In this document: positions 8,465 through 15,837 of the stretch, piece by piece
How positions within the stretch are numbered: the first letter of the stretch is position 1
Layout of the letters: the number at the start of each line of letters is the position of its first letter
From: Thermus tengchongensis
GTDB lineage: Bacteria > Deinococcota > Deinococci > Deinococcales > Thermaceae
NCBI RefSeq assembly: GCF_021462405.1
Contig: NZ_JAKEDU010000003.1
Coordinates: 62,001 to 126,000, forward strand
Direction of reading: 5' to 3'
Length of the DNA stretch: 64,000 nucleotides
Translations under genes and position numbers: made by a program
The notes under the pieces: model-generated
The model's input: the letters and a program-made list of their open reading frames with translations, nothing else
What the model was told of the DNA's origin: nothing
Databases searched by the model: none

Positions 8465-8707
8465 ATGGACCTGGTCCTCGTCACCCGGGAAGGATGTGGC
8501 CTTTGCGAAAAGGCGGAAAGGGCTCTTTGGACCCTGGGAATACCCTATGTGCGCCGGGATGTGGACCAAGACCCCGAGCTCTTCCGCCTTTACACCTTCC
8601 GGGTACCCGTGCTTCTTCTGGGGAATAGGGTGCTTTTAGAAGGCGTTTTTGACGAGAAGTCGCTGATGGAGTTGATGCAGAAGCTTCAAAGAGGGGGTGA
8701 GGCATGA
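8465..8707 (+). CDS. Glutaredoxin-like family protein
   Basis: An 80-residue thioredoxin-fold protein of the glutaredoxin-like (DUF836) family. It has a CGLC redox pair near the N terminus ([15 protein letters not shown]) and the cis-proline strand [10 protein letters not shown]. It is likely a small thiol-disulphide oxidoreductase. I take the ATG at 8465: it lies seven bases after TATGCT (8452-8457) and starts with the expected first beta strand. An in-frame ATG at 8453 overlaps that box and would add only MLFP. The stop overlaps the lgt start codon as ATGA, so the two proteins are translated together. Confidence 0.85.
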   Translation: MDLVLVTREGCGLCEKAERALWTLGIPYVRRDVDQDPELFRLYTFRVPVLLLGNRVLLEGVFDEKSLMELMQKLQRGGEA

Positions 8708-9543
8708 ACCCCACCATGATCCAGATCGGCCCCTTGCGCATCCAGTGGTACGGTTTTCTCCTCACCCTGGCCATCTTCATCGGCTTTGAGCTGGCCAAGC
8801 GGCGCCTTAGGGCCTGGGGGTTGGACGCGGAGAAGTTTGAGACCGTGGCCTTTTGGGCCGTTGTCTGGGGGGTGGTGGGGGCCAGGCTGGGGTACGTGCT
8901 CACCTCCCCCGGCTACTTCCTGCAAAACCCGGCGGAGATCCTTTACATCTGGCACGGGGGGCTCTCCTTCCACGGGGCCATTTTGGGCGGGGCTTTGGTC
9001 TTCCTCTACTACCACCGCCGCCGGGGCTACCCCTTGTGGCCCTATCTGGACGCCGCCACCCCCGGGGTAGCCCTGGGCATCATCGCCGGCCGGATTGGCA
9101 ACCTCATGAACGGCTCCGACACCGTGGGCCGCCTCACCTCTTTGCCCATCGGCTTCACCTGGCCCGAGTGGGCCAAGGGCTTCCCCGGGGTCTGCCTGGG
9201 GATTGACGACATCTCCCAGGTCTACCGGTGCCAAGAGCTGGTGCGGGGCCCCGTGCACCTCACCCAGATCTACGGGGCCCTGGTGGGGCTCATCCTCCTT
9301 CCCCTTGCCTATTACTGGCTAAAGAAGAAGCCCTTCTACGGCTACGCCTTTTGGAATTTTATTCTCTGGTACAGCGTATTGCGCTCCGTGCTGGAAGAGC
9401 CCTTCCGTTTGAACCCCCTGTGGCTTCCCGTCTACCGCAACGACGAGCTGGGCATCGGTCTTTTCACCGCCACCCAGGTGGTGAGCCTGCCCCTCATCCT
9501 CTTTTCCTGGTACATGCTTCGGCGCCTGGGCCGGTTAAGATAA
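8704..9543 (+). CDS. lgt: Prolipoprotein diacylglyceryl transferase
   Basis: A 279-residue integral membrane enzyme that transfers diacylglycerol from phosphatidylglycerol to the lipobox cysteine of prolipoproteins, the first step of lipoprotein maturation. The N terminus has the typical [10 protein letters not shown] segment. The Lgt signature [10 protein letters not shown] is present with the essential Arg and Asn, and about seven hydrophobic helices are spread along the chain. The HGG segment ([10 protein letters not shown]) matches the conserved catalytic-histidine region of the family. Its start overlaps the stop of the glutaredoxin-like gene. Length is normal for the family. Confidence 0.96.
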   Translation: MNPTMIQIGPLRIQWYGFLLTLAIFIGFELAKRRLRAWGLDAEKFETVAFWAVVWGVVGARLGYVLTSPGYFLQNPAEILYIWHGGLSFHGAILGGALVFLYYHRRRGYPLWPYLDAATPGVALGIIAGRIGNLMNGSDTVGRLTSLPIGFTWPEWAKGFPGVCLGIDDISQVYRCQELVRGPVHLTQIYGALVGLILLPLAYYWLKKKPFYGYAFWNFILWYSVLRSVLEEPFRLNPLWLPVYRNDELGIGLFTATQVVSLPLILFSWYMLRRLGRLR

Positions 9544-9547
9544 GCCC

Positions 9548-10618
9548 ATGGTGCTTCCCCCCCGCAAGGACTCGTTGAAGTGGGGCACCTACCCTGAGGA
9601 CATCCTGCCCCTTTGGGTGGCGGACATGGACTTCCCCGTGGCCAAGCCCATCCAGAGGGCCATACGGGAAAGGGCCGAGGGCTTTTTGGGCTACCCGCCC
9701 CGGGAAGGGGACCAGGAGCTCAAGGCCCTCATCCTGGAACAAACGGGCTTAGAAGGCGATGTGGCCTTCATGCCCGGGGTGGTGGTGGGGCTCTACGGGG
9801 CGGTGGCCGCCTTCACCGCCCCCGGGCAGGGGGTCCTGACCCAGGTCCCCGTATACCCTCCGTTTCTGGCTGCCATCCGCCAGCAAAGGCGCACGGTTCT
9901 GGCCAACCCCTTACGGGAAACAGAGGAGGGGTACAGGCTGGACCTCGAGGGCCTGGAGCGCCTGGCCTACGCCAGCCGGCTCCTCCTCTTTTGCCACCCG
10001 CAAAACCCCACGGGAAGGGTCTACAGCGAGGAGGAGCTTTCCGCCCTGGCCGCCATCGCCCGCAAGCACGACCTCATCGTGGTCTCCGATGAGCTCCACG
10101 CCCCTTTGACCTACGAGAGGCCCCACGTGCCCCTGGCCCGCTTCCTCCCCGAGCGCACCCTAACCCTCCTGGGCCCGGGAAAGGCCTACAACCTGGCTGG
10201 GCTGCCCATAGGGGCGGTGGTGGGGCCTAGGCCCCTGGTGGAGGCCTTTAAGCGCCACCTGCCCCCCACCTTCCCCAACGTGTTGGCCATGGCCGCCTGG
10301 AAGGCCGCCCTGCTGGAGGCCGGACCCTGGCTTCGGGAAACCCTAGCCCGGCTCAAGGCCAACCGCGACCGGGTGGCGGCCTGGGCCAAGGAGGTGGGCC
10401 TCGGGTACTTCGCTCCGGAGGGCACCTACCTGGCCTGGCTCAAAACCCCCATTCCCCAAGCGGCCACCTTCTTCCTCAAGGAAGCCCGGGTGGCCCTGAA
10501 CCCCGGGGAAAACTTCGGGGAAGGGTACGACCGCTACGTGCGCCTCAACTTCGCCACCTACCCGGAGGTGCTGGAGGAAGCCCTAAAGCGCCTTGCCGAG
10601 GCTCTAAAGAAAGTGTAA
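9548..10618 (+). CDS. PatB/MalY-type aminotransferase (probable cystathionine beta-lyase)
   Basis: A 356-residue fold-type I PLP enzyme of the PatB/MalY (C-S lyase) group. These enzymes cleave cystathionine or related thioethers to pyruvate, ammonia and a thiol. Diagnostic segments are [10 protein letters not shown] near the N terminus, [18 protein letters not shown], and [11 protein letters not shown] with the PLP-binding lysine; a C-terminal Arg binds the substrate carboxylate. TAAGAT (9536-9541) lies six bases before the ATG and ends in the first base of the lgt stop codon, so a leaderless promoter may sit inside the end of lgt. The convergent hsp20 gene follows after a hairpin. Confidence 0.9.
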   Translation: MVLPPRKDSLKWGTYPEDILPLWVADMDFPVAKPIQRAIRERAEGFLGYPPREGDQELKALILEQTGLEGDVAFMPGVVVGLYGAVAAFTAPGQGVLTQVPVYPPFLAAIRQQRRTVLANPLRETEEGYRLDLEGLERLAYASRLLLFCHPQNPTGRVYSEEELSALAAIARKHDLIVVSDELHAPLTYERPHVPLARFLPERTLTLLGPGKAYNLAGLPIGAVVGPRPLVEAFKRHLPPTFPNVLAMAAWKAALLEAGPWLRETLARLKANRDRVAAWAKEVGLGYFAPEGTYLAWLKTPIPQAATFFLKEARVALNPGENFGEGYDRYVRLNFATYPEVLEEALKRLAEALKKV

Positions 10619-10620
10619 AC

Positions 10621-10644
10621 CCCCCGGGGACGTTCCCCAGGGGG
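10621..10644. terminator. Bidirectional hairpin between patB-like gene and hsp20
   Basis: CCCCCGGGGA pairs with TCCCC(A)GGGGG around a CGT loop, with one bulged A. It lies in the 41-bp gap between the two convergent genes and can act in both directions. There is no long U-run. Confidence 0.6.
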
Positions 10645-10659
10645 AAGGGACCTCCGGGC

Positions 10660-11124
10660 TTACTGGACCACCTCGATGGGGATCCGCTTGGCCCGGGCCT
10701 CGGCCACCTTGGGCAGGGTGAGGCGCAGGATCCCGTGGCGGAACTCCGCCTTGGCCTGGGAGGAATCCACCTCCACGGGGAGGGTGAAGGTGCGCACGAA
10801 GGAGCCGTGAGGGATCTCCTGTAGGTAGTAGCGGCGCACCTTGGGCTCCTCGGCGGGCTTCACCTGGCCCCGTACGGTGAGCTTGTTCCCCTCGAGGCTC
10901 ACCTCCAGGTCCTCCGGGGAAAGGCCCGGCACCGCCATCTCCAGGACCAAGGCCTCGTCGGTCTCGTAGAGGTCAGCAGGAGCTACGTAAGTAGCCACGG
11001 GCCGGGCAAAGTCACCCAAAACCTCCTCAAAGAGCCGGTTGGCTTCCTCCAGCAGGGAGAAAGGACCCCAGGTACGGAAGGGAGTGATCTCCGCAGGGCG
11101 CACATCCCTACGAACCAGGGCCAT
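10660..11124 (-). CDS. Small heat shock protein Hsp20
   Basis: A 154-residue small heat shock protein. The alpha-crystallin domain covers roughly residues 45-140, with the conserved AVPGLSPEDLEV and GxLRLTLPK segments. A short N-terminal arm and a C-terminal I-x-I/V tail (IPIEVV) provide oligomer contacts. It binds unfolding proteins without ATP. The ATG at 11122-11124 is chosen because a GGGAGGTGA ribosome site precedes it; a GTG 21 bases upstream would cover that site. A near-perfect housekeeping promoter lies just upstream. No HrcA (CIRCE) inverted repeat was seen. Confidence 0.93.
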   Translation of the reverse strand: MALVRRDVRPAEITPFRTWGPFSLLEEANRLFEEVLGDFARPVATYVAPADLYETDEALVLEMAVPGLSPEDLEVSLEGNKLTVRGQVKPAEEPKVRRYYLQEIPHGSFVRTFTLPVEVDSSQAKAEFRHGILRLTLPKVAEARAKRIPIEVVQ

Positions 11125-11144
11125 ATCTATCACCTCCCTTCTCA

Positions 11145-11173
11145 CTTATATCAGCTGCGCGTCCTCTTGTCAA
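11145..11173 (-). promoter_or_regulatory. hsp20 promoter, sigma-A type
   Basis: Minus strand: TTGACA (11168-11173), 17-bp spacer, TATAAG (11145-11150), then a leader with a strong Shine-Dalgarno sequence. This is the best consensus promoter in the window. Confidence 0.8.
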
Positions 11174-11209
11174 GTCTCTTTAGGCTTATGCGCCTACCCT
11201 TGCGCCCCC

Positions 11210-11215
11210 TATAAT
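11210..11215 (+). promoter_or_regulatory. -10 box of leaderless rhodanese gene
   Basis: A perfect TATAAT lies seven bases upstream of the ATG at 11223, with no ribosome site between them. The -35 region is weak. Confidence 0.6.
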
Positions 11216-11222
11216 CAAGGGC

Positions 11223-11915
11223 ATGGAGATCCCTCCTGAGGCCGTCTTGGTGGACACCCGGCCTAGGGCTGCCTACGAGGCAGGCCACCTGCCAGGCGCC
11301 CGCCACCTGGATCTTTCCGCTCCCAAGCTCCGCCTGAGGGATGAGGCGGAGCTCAAGGCCCTCGAGGCCGGCCTCACCGAACTCTTCCGGGAACTTGGCC
11401 TAAGAAGCCCGGTGGTCCTCTACGACGAGGGCCTCACCAGCCGCCTTTGCCGCACGGCCTTCTTCCTAGGCCTCGGGGGGCTAGAGGTGGAGCTTTGGAC
11501 GGAGGGTTGGGAACCCTACGCCACCGAGCGGGAAGAGCCCAAGCCCGAGCGCTCGGATACCCTAGCCCGCCTCCGGCGGGACTGGCTCCTCACCGCGGAC
11601 GAGGCGGCCAGGCACCCTCTTCTCTTGGATGTGCGAAGCCCCGAGGAATACCAGGGCAAGGTCCACCCCCCCTGCTGCCCCAAGGGGGGGCGGATCCCGG
11701 GGAGCCGGAATGCTCCCCTGGAGCTTTTCCTGGAGCCGGACAAGGTGCTGAAGCAACTCGGCCTGGAGCCGGGACAGGAGGTGGGGGTCTACTGCCACTC
11801 CGGGGCCCGAAGCGCCGTGGCCTTCTTCGTGCTGAGAAGCCTCGGGGTGCGGGCCAGGAACTACCTGGGCTCCATGCACGAGTGGCTAGCAGAAGGCCTT
11901 CCCACCGAGCCATGA
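11223..11915 (+). CDS. Sulfurtransferase with two rhodanese domains
   Basis: A 230-residue protein with two rhodanese domains, as in thiosulfate/3-mercaptopyruvate sulfurtransferases. The N-terminal domain (about 1-110) is the inactive one. The C-terminal domain (about 115-230) has LLDVRSPEEY and the active-site loop YCHSGAR, where the Cys carries the persulfide. A CC pair before the GGRIPGS segment is notable. TATAAT (11210-11215) lies seven bases before the ATG, a consensus leaderless promoter. The stop overlaps the start of the MBL hydrolase gene. A rhodanese next to a glyoxalase II-like hydrolase suggests sulfide or persulfide handling, as seen with persulfide dioxygenases; that is inference. 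Confidence 0.92.
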   Translation: MEIPPEAVLVDTRPRAAYEAGHLPGARHLDLSAPKLRLRDEAELKALEAGLTELFRELGLRSPVVLYDEGLTSRLCRTAFFLGLGGLEVELWTEGWEPYATEREEPKPERSDTLARLRRDWLLTADEAARHPLLLDVRSPEEYQGKVHPPCCPKGGRIPGSRNAPLELFLEPDKVLKQLGLEPGQEVGVYCHSGARSAVAFFVLRSLGVRARNYLGSMHEWLAEGLPTEP

Positions 11916-12547
11916 GGGTGTACGGCTTAAGCGTGGGCCCCCTCCAGGAAAACACCTACCTGGTGGAGGGGAAGGAAGGAGCGGTGCTCATAGACCCTGG
12001 GGACGAGGCGGAAAGGATCCTGGCCCTTTTGGAGTCCACAGGATTAACCCCCAAGGCCATCCTCCTCACCCACGCCCACTTCGACCACGTGGGGGCGGTG
12101 GCCCCGTTGGTGAAAGCTTTGTCCCTACCCGTCTTCCTCCACCCCCTGGACCTCCCCCTTTATCGGCATGCGGCGGAGGTGGCCCGCATGTGGGGCCTCG
12201 CCATCCCCGACCCTCCCCTCCCGGTAGAGCCTCTGGAAGAGGGGCAGGTCCTTTTCGGCTTCACCGTTTGGCACCTTCCCGGCCATAGCCCCGGCCATGT
12301 GGCCTTCATCCATCCCGGCGAGGCCGGGGAACCCCCCCGGGTCCTTTCCGGGGACCTCCTCTTCCAAGGAAGCATCGGCCGCTACGACCTGCCGGGGGCA
12401 AGCCGGGAAGATCTTTTCCGCTCCTTAAAGCGCCTCCTCACCCTGCCCCCACAAACGGAGGTCTACCCAGGGCATGGACCCAGCACCACCCTGGCCCTCG
12501 AGGCCAAGACCAATCCCTTCCTCCTCGGATTAGAATGGGAAACGTGA
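11912..12547 (+). CDS. MBL-fold metallo-hydrolase (glyoxalase II-like)
   Basis: A 211-residue metallo-beta-lactamase-fold hydrolase. The metal-binding motif THAHFDH is present, with further ligands in LPGHSPGH, the aspartate of LSGDLLF and the histidine of YPGHGP. It lacks the C-terminal helical domain of true glyoxalase II, as is common for short bacterial members that act on thioesters or related substrates. Its ATG overlaps the rhodanese stop codon (ATGA), and its 3' end overlaps the next gene by 13 bp, so the three genes form one unit. The exact substrate is open. Confidence 0.92.
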   Translation: MRVYGLSVGPLQENTYLVEGKEGAVLIDPGDEAERILALLESTGLTPKAILLTHAHFDHVGAVAPLVKALSLPVFLHPLDLPLYRHAAEVARMWGLAIPDPPLPVEPLEEGQVLFGFTVWHLPGHSPGHVAFIHPGEAGEPPRVLSGDLLFQGSIGRYDLPGASREDLFRSLKRLLTLPPQTEVYPGHGPSTTLALEAKTNPFLLGLEWET

Positions 12548-13290
12548 ACGGGGCGGATGCTCCCCAGAGGGGACAGCTTGAGGCGCTCAAGGCTCTTTAC
12601 CAGCTACAGGAAAAGGACCTGGAGATAGACCGGTTGCAAAAGGAAGCGGAAACCCTCCCCGAGGACCTGGTTTCCGTGAAGGCCCAGGTGGAGGCCCTGG
12701 AAGACCGGCTTGCCGACCTCCTGGAGCGCCAGGCGGAGCTCCGCAAGGAGTACAACCGCCACAGCCTGGACATCGAGGATCTCACCGCCAAGGAAAAGCA
12801 AGCGGAGGCCGAGCAGCGCCAGGCCCAAAGCGCCCGCGAACAGACCCAGTACGAGAACCGCATCCAGCAGATCAAGGACCGCATCAAGGAGCTCCTGGAG
12901 CTTTCCACCCCCATCATGGAGGCCATGGAGAACCTGGAAAAGGAGATCCAGGAGGTGGAAGCCCAGCTGGCGGCCTTAAGGCCCCGCCTGGAAGAGCTCT
13001 TGGAGGCCAACCAGGTAAGGGTGGAGGCCCTAAAGGCGGAGATCGCCCTCAGGCTGGAGGAACGCTCCCTCATGGCCCAGGCCATCCCTGCCCCTGTCCT
13101 GAAGGAGTACGAGGCCATCCGCCGGGCCCGGAAAGGCACCGGCATCGCCCGCATGCACCGCCAGGGCCAGGTCTTCCGTTGCGAGGGGTGCAACGTGGTC
13201 CTGCCCACCCATGTGGCGCAAAAAGTGGTACAGGGACAGCTCACCCGCTGCCCCTCCTGTGGCCGGCTCCTCTGGAAGGGGGAAGGCTAA
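12535..13290 (+). CDS. Coiled-coil protein with C4 zinc ribbon
   Basis: A 251-residue protein with a long coiled coil (about residues 15-180, rich in Glu, Gln, Leu, Lys and Ala) followed by a C4-type zinc ribbon (CEGC ... CPSC). This is the CdsZ-like family, described as nucleic-acid binding, but its role is poorly defined. The start overlaps the end of the MBL gene by 13 bp; a GTG at 12544 is an alternative. Its TAA stop (13288-13290) is the first three bases of a 104-bp repeat that also supplies the stop codon of the convergent OsmC gene. Confidence 0.88.
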   Translation: MGNVNGADAPQRGQLEALKALYQLQEKDLEIDRLQKEAETLPEDLVSVKAQVEALEDRLADLLERQAELRKEYNRHSLDIEDLTAKEKQAEAEQRQAQSAREQTQYENRIQQIKDRIKELLELSTPIMEAMENLEKEIQEVEAQLAALRPRLEELLEANQVRVEALKAEIALRLEERSLMAQAIPAPVLKEYEAIRRARKGTGIARMHRQGQVFRCEGCNVVLPTHVAQKVVQGQLTRCPSCGRLLWKGEG

Positions 13291-13391
13291 GTACCCCGTC
13301 GTGGCTTGCGCCACGACGGGGGCCCCAAAGAGGCCATGAGCACGCCACTTTGGCTTTGGCCAGTGGGGCAACCTTTGCGTGCGGGTACTTA
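13288..13391. repeat. 104-bp structured repeat, copy A
   Basis: A 104-bp element with terminal inverted repeats TAAGTACCC (13288-13296) and GGGTACTTA (13383-13391). Its left TAA is the stop codon of the zinc-ribbon gene and its right TTA is, on the minus strand, the TAA stop of the OsmC gene. Inside, CCCCGTCGTGG and CCACGACGGGG form an 11-bp hairpin with a 6-base loop. In opposite orientation it is about 91% identical to copy C and clearly related to copy B. It probably acts as a bidirectional terminator; it may be a small mobile or REP-like element. Confidence 0.85.
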
Positions 13392-13817
13392 GGCCAGGCG
13401 GGCCTCGAGGGTAATCTCCTTCACCGCCCCCAGGGCCCGGGAGACCGGACACCCTTCCTTGGCCGCCTGGGCGATCTCCTGGAACTTCTCCGGGGTTATC
13501 CCCGGCACCTCCGCCTCGGCGATGAGCTCAATACGGGTGATGGTGGCCTTTCCGTCCACCATTTCCAGGTGCACCCGGGCCTCGGTGGAAACCCGCTTGG
13601 GGGGAAACCCCTCCCGTTCCAGGGAGGCCGCCAGGGCCATGGAGAAGCACCCCGCATGGGCCGCGGCGATGAGCTCCTCGGGGTTGGTCCCCGGCCCCTC
13701 CTCAAAGCGGGAGGGGAAGGAATAGGGTCCCTCAAAGGCCTGGCTTTGCAGCCGCATCAACCCCTTACCGCTCCGCAAACCTCCCTCCCATACGGCATTG
13801 GCCTTTCTTACCGGCAT
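13389..13817 (-). CDS. OsmC family peroxiredoxin
   Basis: A 142-residue OsmC/Ohr family protein, which detoxifies organic hydroperoxides using two cysteines. The first Cys lies in AAAHAGCFSMAL and the second in EGCPVSRAL, the positions expected for OsmC. The ATG at 13815-13817 has a GGAGG ribosome site; an upstream start at 13925 would add 36 unrelated residues. Its TAA stop is supplied by the end of the 104-bp repeat. The gene is transcribed towards the zinc-ribbon protein gene and divergently from the metalloenzyme gene at 13935. Confidence 0.93.
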   Translation of the reverse strand: MPVRKANAVWEGGLRSGKGLMRLQSQAFEGPYSFPSRFEEGPGTNPEELIAAAHAGCFSMALAASLEREGFPPKRVSTEARVHLEMVDGKATITRIELIAEAEVPGITPEKFQEIAQAAKEGCPVSRALGAVKEITLEARLA

Positions 13818-13934
13818 AGGTTTACCTCCAGTGCCAGGATACCTAGCACCTTGGGGAAGCTCCAGTGAGGAAAGGCACTTTTCCCACGCCCCCCGGGGTT
13901 TGACGAAGGGGGACGGGTAACCCACACTAAGGGC

Positions 13935-14711
13935 GTGCTCTTCCTCTTCGTGGATGGCCTGGGCCTGGGGGAGGCCTTGGAGGACCTTTTGCCCCTTCTC
14001 TTGGAGCTTTCCCCCAGGGCCCTGGAGGCCACCTTGGGGGTGGAGGGCCTACCCCAGTCGGGCACGGGCCAAACCACGCTCCTCACCGGGGTCAATGCCG
14101 CCAGGCTCCTAGGCCACCATCAGGGGCCTTTCCCGAGCCCCAGGCTCAGGCCCCTTCTCCGGCAAAGCCTTTACGCCTGGGCTAAGGAAGCCGGCCTCAG
14201 GGTCCTCCACGCCAACGCCTACCGCCCGGAATACCTGAAGCGGGCCACCGGGGGAAGGAGGCTTATGCTTTCCGCCTTTGCCCAGGCGGCCCTCCTGGCA
14301 GGCCTCCCCCTTTTGCCCCTGGGCCATCCCAAGGCCCTCACCCCCGGGTTCTGGGAGGATCCCTACGGCGCAGGCGCCCAGGCGGCGGCCCTGGCCCGGG
14401 GCTTCGACCTGGTGGTCCTGGAGTACTGGGCCCTGGACCTGGCCGCCCATCGCCATCCAGATACCCTTCCCGAGCGCTTTCGCGAGCTTTCCCAGTTCCT
14501 GAAGGGCTTCCTGGAGGAAGGGGGCACCCTCCTCCTCACCTCTGACCACGGGAACGCCGAGGAGCCCTGGCACCCCAAGCACACCCGAAACCCCGTACCC
14601 CTGGTGTATACCGGGGAAATCCCCTTCTGGCCGCAAGACCTGGTGGGGGTGTTTTCCTGGCTGCAAGTGATTATCACTTCTAAACTTACAAAATCCGACC
14701 GGAATACTTGA
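13935..14711 (+). CDS. Metalloenzyme-domain protein (alkaline phosphatase superfamily)
   Basis: A 258-residue protein with the core of the phosphoglycerate mutase/phosphopentomutase metalloenzyme domain. It has an N-terminal metal aspartate (LFVDGLGLGE), a nucleophile region GTGQTTLLTG, and the C-terminal motif TSDHGNAEE with a following histidine. It resembles the metal half of cofactor-independent phosphoglycerate mutase, but at half the length it lacks the phosphotransferase domain, so it is not a normal GpmI. It may be a phosphatase or nuclease of this superfamily. Its last bases contain the palindromic operator and the -35 box of the downstream iron-uptake operon. Confidence 0.8.
   Translation: MLFLFVDGLGLGEALEDLLPLLLELSPRALEATLGVEGLPQSGTGQTTLLTGVNAARLLGHHQGPFPSPRLRPLLRQSLYAWAKEAGLRVLHANAYRPEYLKRATGGRRLMLSAFAQAALLAGLPLLPLGHPKALTPGFWEDPYGAGAQAAALARGFDLVVLEYWALDLAAHRHPDTLPERFRELSQFLKGFLEEGGTLLLTSDHGNAEEPWHPKHTRNPVPLVYTGEIPFWPQDLVGVFSWLQVIITSKLTKSDRNT
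14665..14679. promoter_or_regulatory. Perfect 15-bp palindrome, probable metal-regulator operator
   Basis: AAGTGATTATCACTT is a perfect 7-1-7 inverted repeat inside the end of the metalloenzyme gene, about 30 bp upstream of the -35 box of the iron-type ABC operon. It is strikingly AT-rich for this genome. From position and symmetry it is likely an operator for an iron-responsive regulator (Fur or DtxR type). Confidence 0.55.
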
Positions 14712-14736
14712 CTTTAACCCCCCCTTGGGGTAAAGT
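14708..14736 (+). promoter_or_regulatory. Promoter of iron-type ABC operon
   Basis: TTGACT (14708-14713), 17-bp spacer, TAAAGT (14731-14736). The TGA stop of the preceding gene is inside the -35 box. The leader then carries AAGGAGG before the ATG at 14796. Confidence 0.65.
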
Positions 14737-14795
14737 CCCCAGGTAGAGGGCGCCCTCGCCCTGGGAAACCCCTGGGGATGCGGGAAGGAGGCGAA

Positions 14796-15791
14796 ATGCA
14801 GCTTAGAAGGTTTCTTACCCTTATCGGCCTTGGGGCTTTAGGACTGGCCTTCGCCCAGCAGCAGACCCTAACCCTCTACTCCGGGCGGGGGCAGAGCCTG
14901 GTGGAACCCTTGGTGAGGCAGTTCCAGGCGGAAACGGGCATCCGGGTCCAGGTGCGCTACGGCACCGACGCCCAGATCCTGGCGGCCTTGCAGGAGGAAG
15001 GAAGCCGTTCCCCGGCGGATGTCTTCTGGGCCAACACCGCGGGCGCCTTGGGCCAAGCCGCCAGCAAAGGGCTCTTAAGGCCTCTGGGGGATACCCTCCT
15101 TAGGCAACCCCTGGCCTTCGCACCCACCTCCAAGGCCTGGGTGCCGGTGACCCTGCGCCTGAGGGTGCTGGCCTATAACCCCCAGAAGCTAAGGCCGGAA
15201 GAGCTTCCCGCCAGCATCCTGGACCTCCCCCGCTTCGCCCAGGAAAAGGGCCTGGCGGGCCGGGTGGGCTGGACCCCCACCTACTCCAGCTTCCAGGACA
15301 TGGTGGCGGGGATGATCGCCCTCTACGGGGAAGTCAGGACCCGGGAGTGGCTTTCCGCCATGAAGGCCCTAAACCCCAAGGGCTATGCCTCCAACCCGGC
15401 CATGCTGGACGCCATCCGCGCCGGGGAAATCGACCTCGGTTCCACCAACCACTACTATGTGGTGCGCTTCCGCCGGGCCGGGTACAACCTGGGGCTGCAC
15501 TACTTTAAGGACGGGGACCCCGGCAACCTGGCCTTGGTCACGGGGGCGGGCATCCTCAAGACCTCCAAGAACCTGGTGGCCGCAAACCGCTTCCTCACCT
15601 ACCTGCTTTCCCCCAAGGGGCAGCAGTACTTCGCGGGCACCGTGGGGGAATACCCCTTGGTGAAGGGAGTGGTGGCCGATGCCCACCTCCTGCCCCTCGA
15701 GGAGGCCCTGGCGAAAAGCCCCAAGCTAGACTTTGAAAAGCTCCCCCTGGACCAGGCCCTAAGGCTCCTAAGGGAACTGGGGATTCTCTAG
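14796..15791 (+). CDS. Iron(III) ABC transporter substrate-binding protein
   Basis: A 331-residue periplasmic binding protein of the FutA/FbpA group. A signal peptide (about residues 1-20, ending LAFAQ) is followed by the LTLYSGRG start of the mature domain. The C-terminal lobe has STNHYYVVR, where neighbouring tyrosines are the usual Fe(III) ligands. The ATG at 14796 has an AAGGAGG site; an ATG 18 bases upstream would cover it. It is the first gene of an operon with a permease and an ATPase. A palindromic operator upstream supports iron control. A hairpin follows the gene. Confidence 0.9.
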   Translation: MQLRRFLTLIGLGALGLAFAQQQTLTLYSGRGQSLVEPLVRQFQAETGIRVQVRYGTDAQILAALQEEGSRSPADVFWANTAGALGQAASKGLLRPLGDTLLRQPLAFAPTSKAWVPVTLRLRVLAYNPQKLRPEELPASILDLPRFAQEKGLAGRVGWTPTYSSFQDMVAGMIALYGEVRTREWLSAMKALNPKGYASNPAMLDAIRAGEIDLGSTNHYYVVRFRRAGYNLGLHYFKDGDPGNLALVTGAGILKTSKNLVAANRFLTYLLSPKGQQYFAGTVGEYPLVKGVVADAHLLPLEEALAKSPKLDFEKLPLDQALRLLRELGIL

Positions 15792-15803
15792 GACCACCCC
15801 CTC

Positions 15804-15819
15804 CCCCCGGATCCGGGGG
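15804..15819 (+). terminator. GC palindrome between iron-binding protein and permease genes
   Basis: CCCCCGGATCCGGGGG is a perfect 16-bp palindrome in the 46-bp gap. Such hairpins after the binding-protein gene commonly reduce read-through or protect the 3' end, giving an excess of binding protein over permease. Confidence 0.5.
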
Positions 15820-15837
15820 CGAGCGCCGAAGCCGAAG

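Noticed and set aside
13288-13391. 104-bp repeat as CRISPR repeat or insertion-sequence fragment
   Set aside because: Copies are dispersed, not regularly spaced, carry no spacers, and hold no transposase remnant. The ends coincide with gene stops.
14665-14679. Classical Fur box
   Set aside because: The site is a 7-1-7 palindrome that does not match the GATAAT hexamer pattern well. Only a general metal-regulator operator is claimed.
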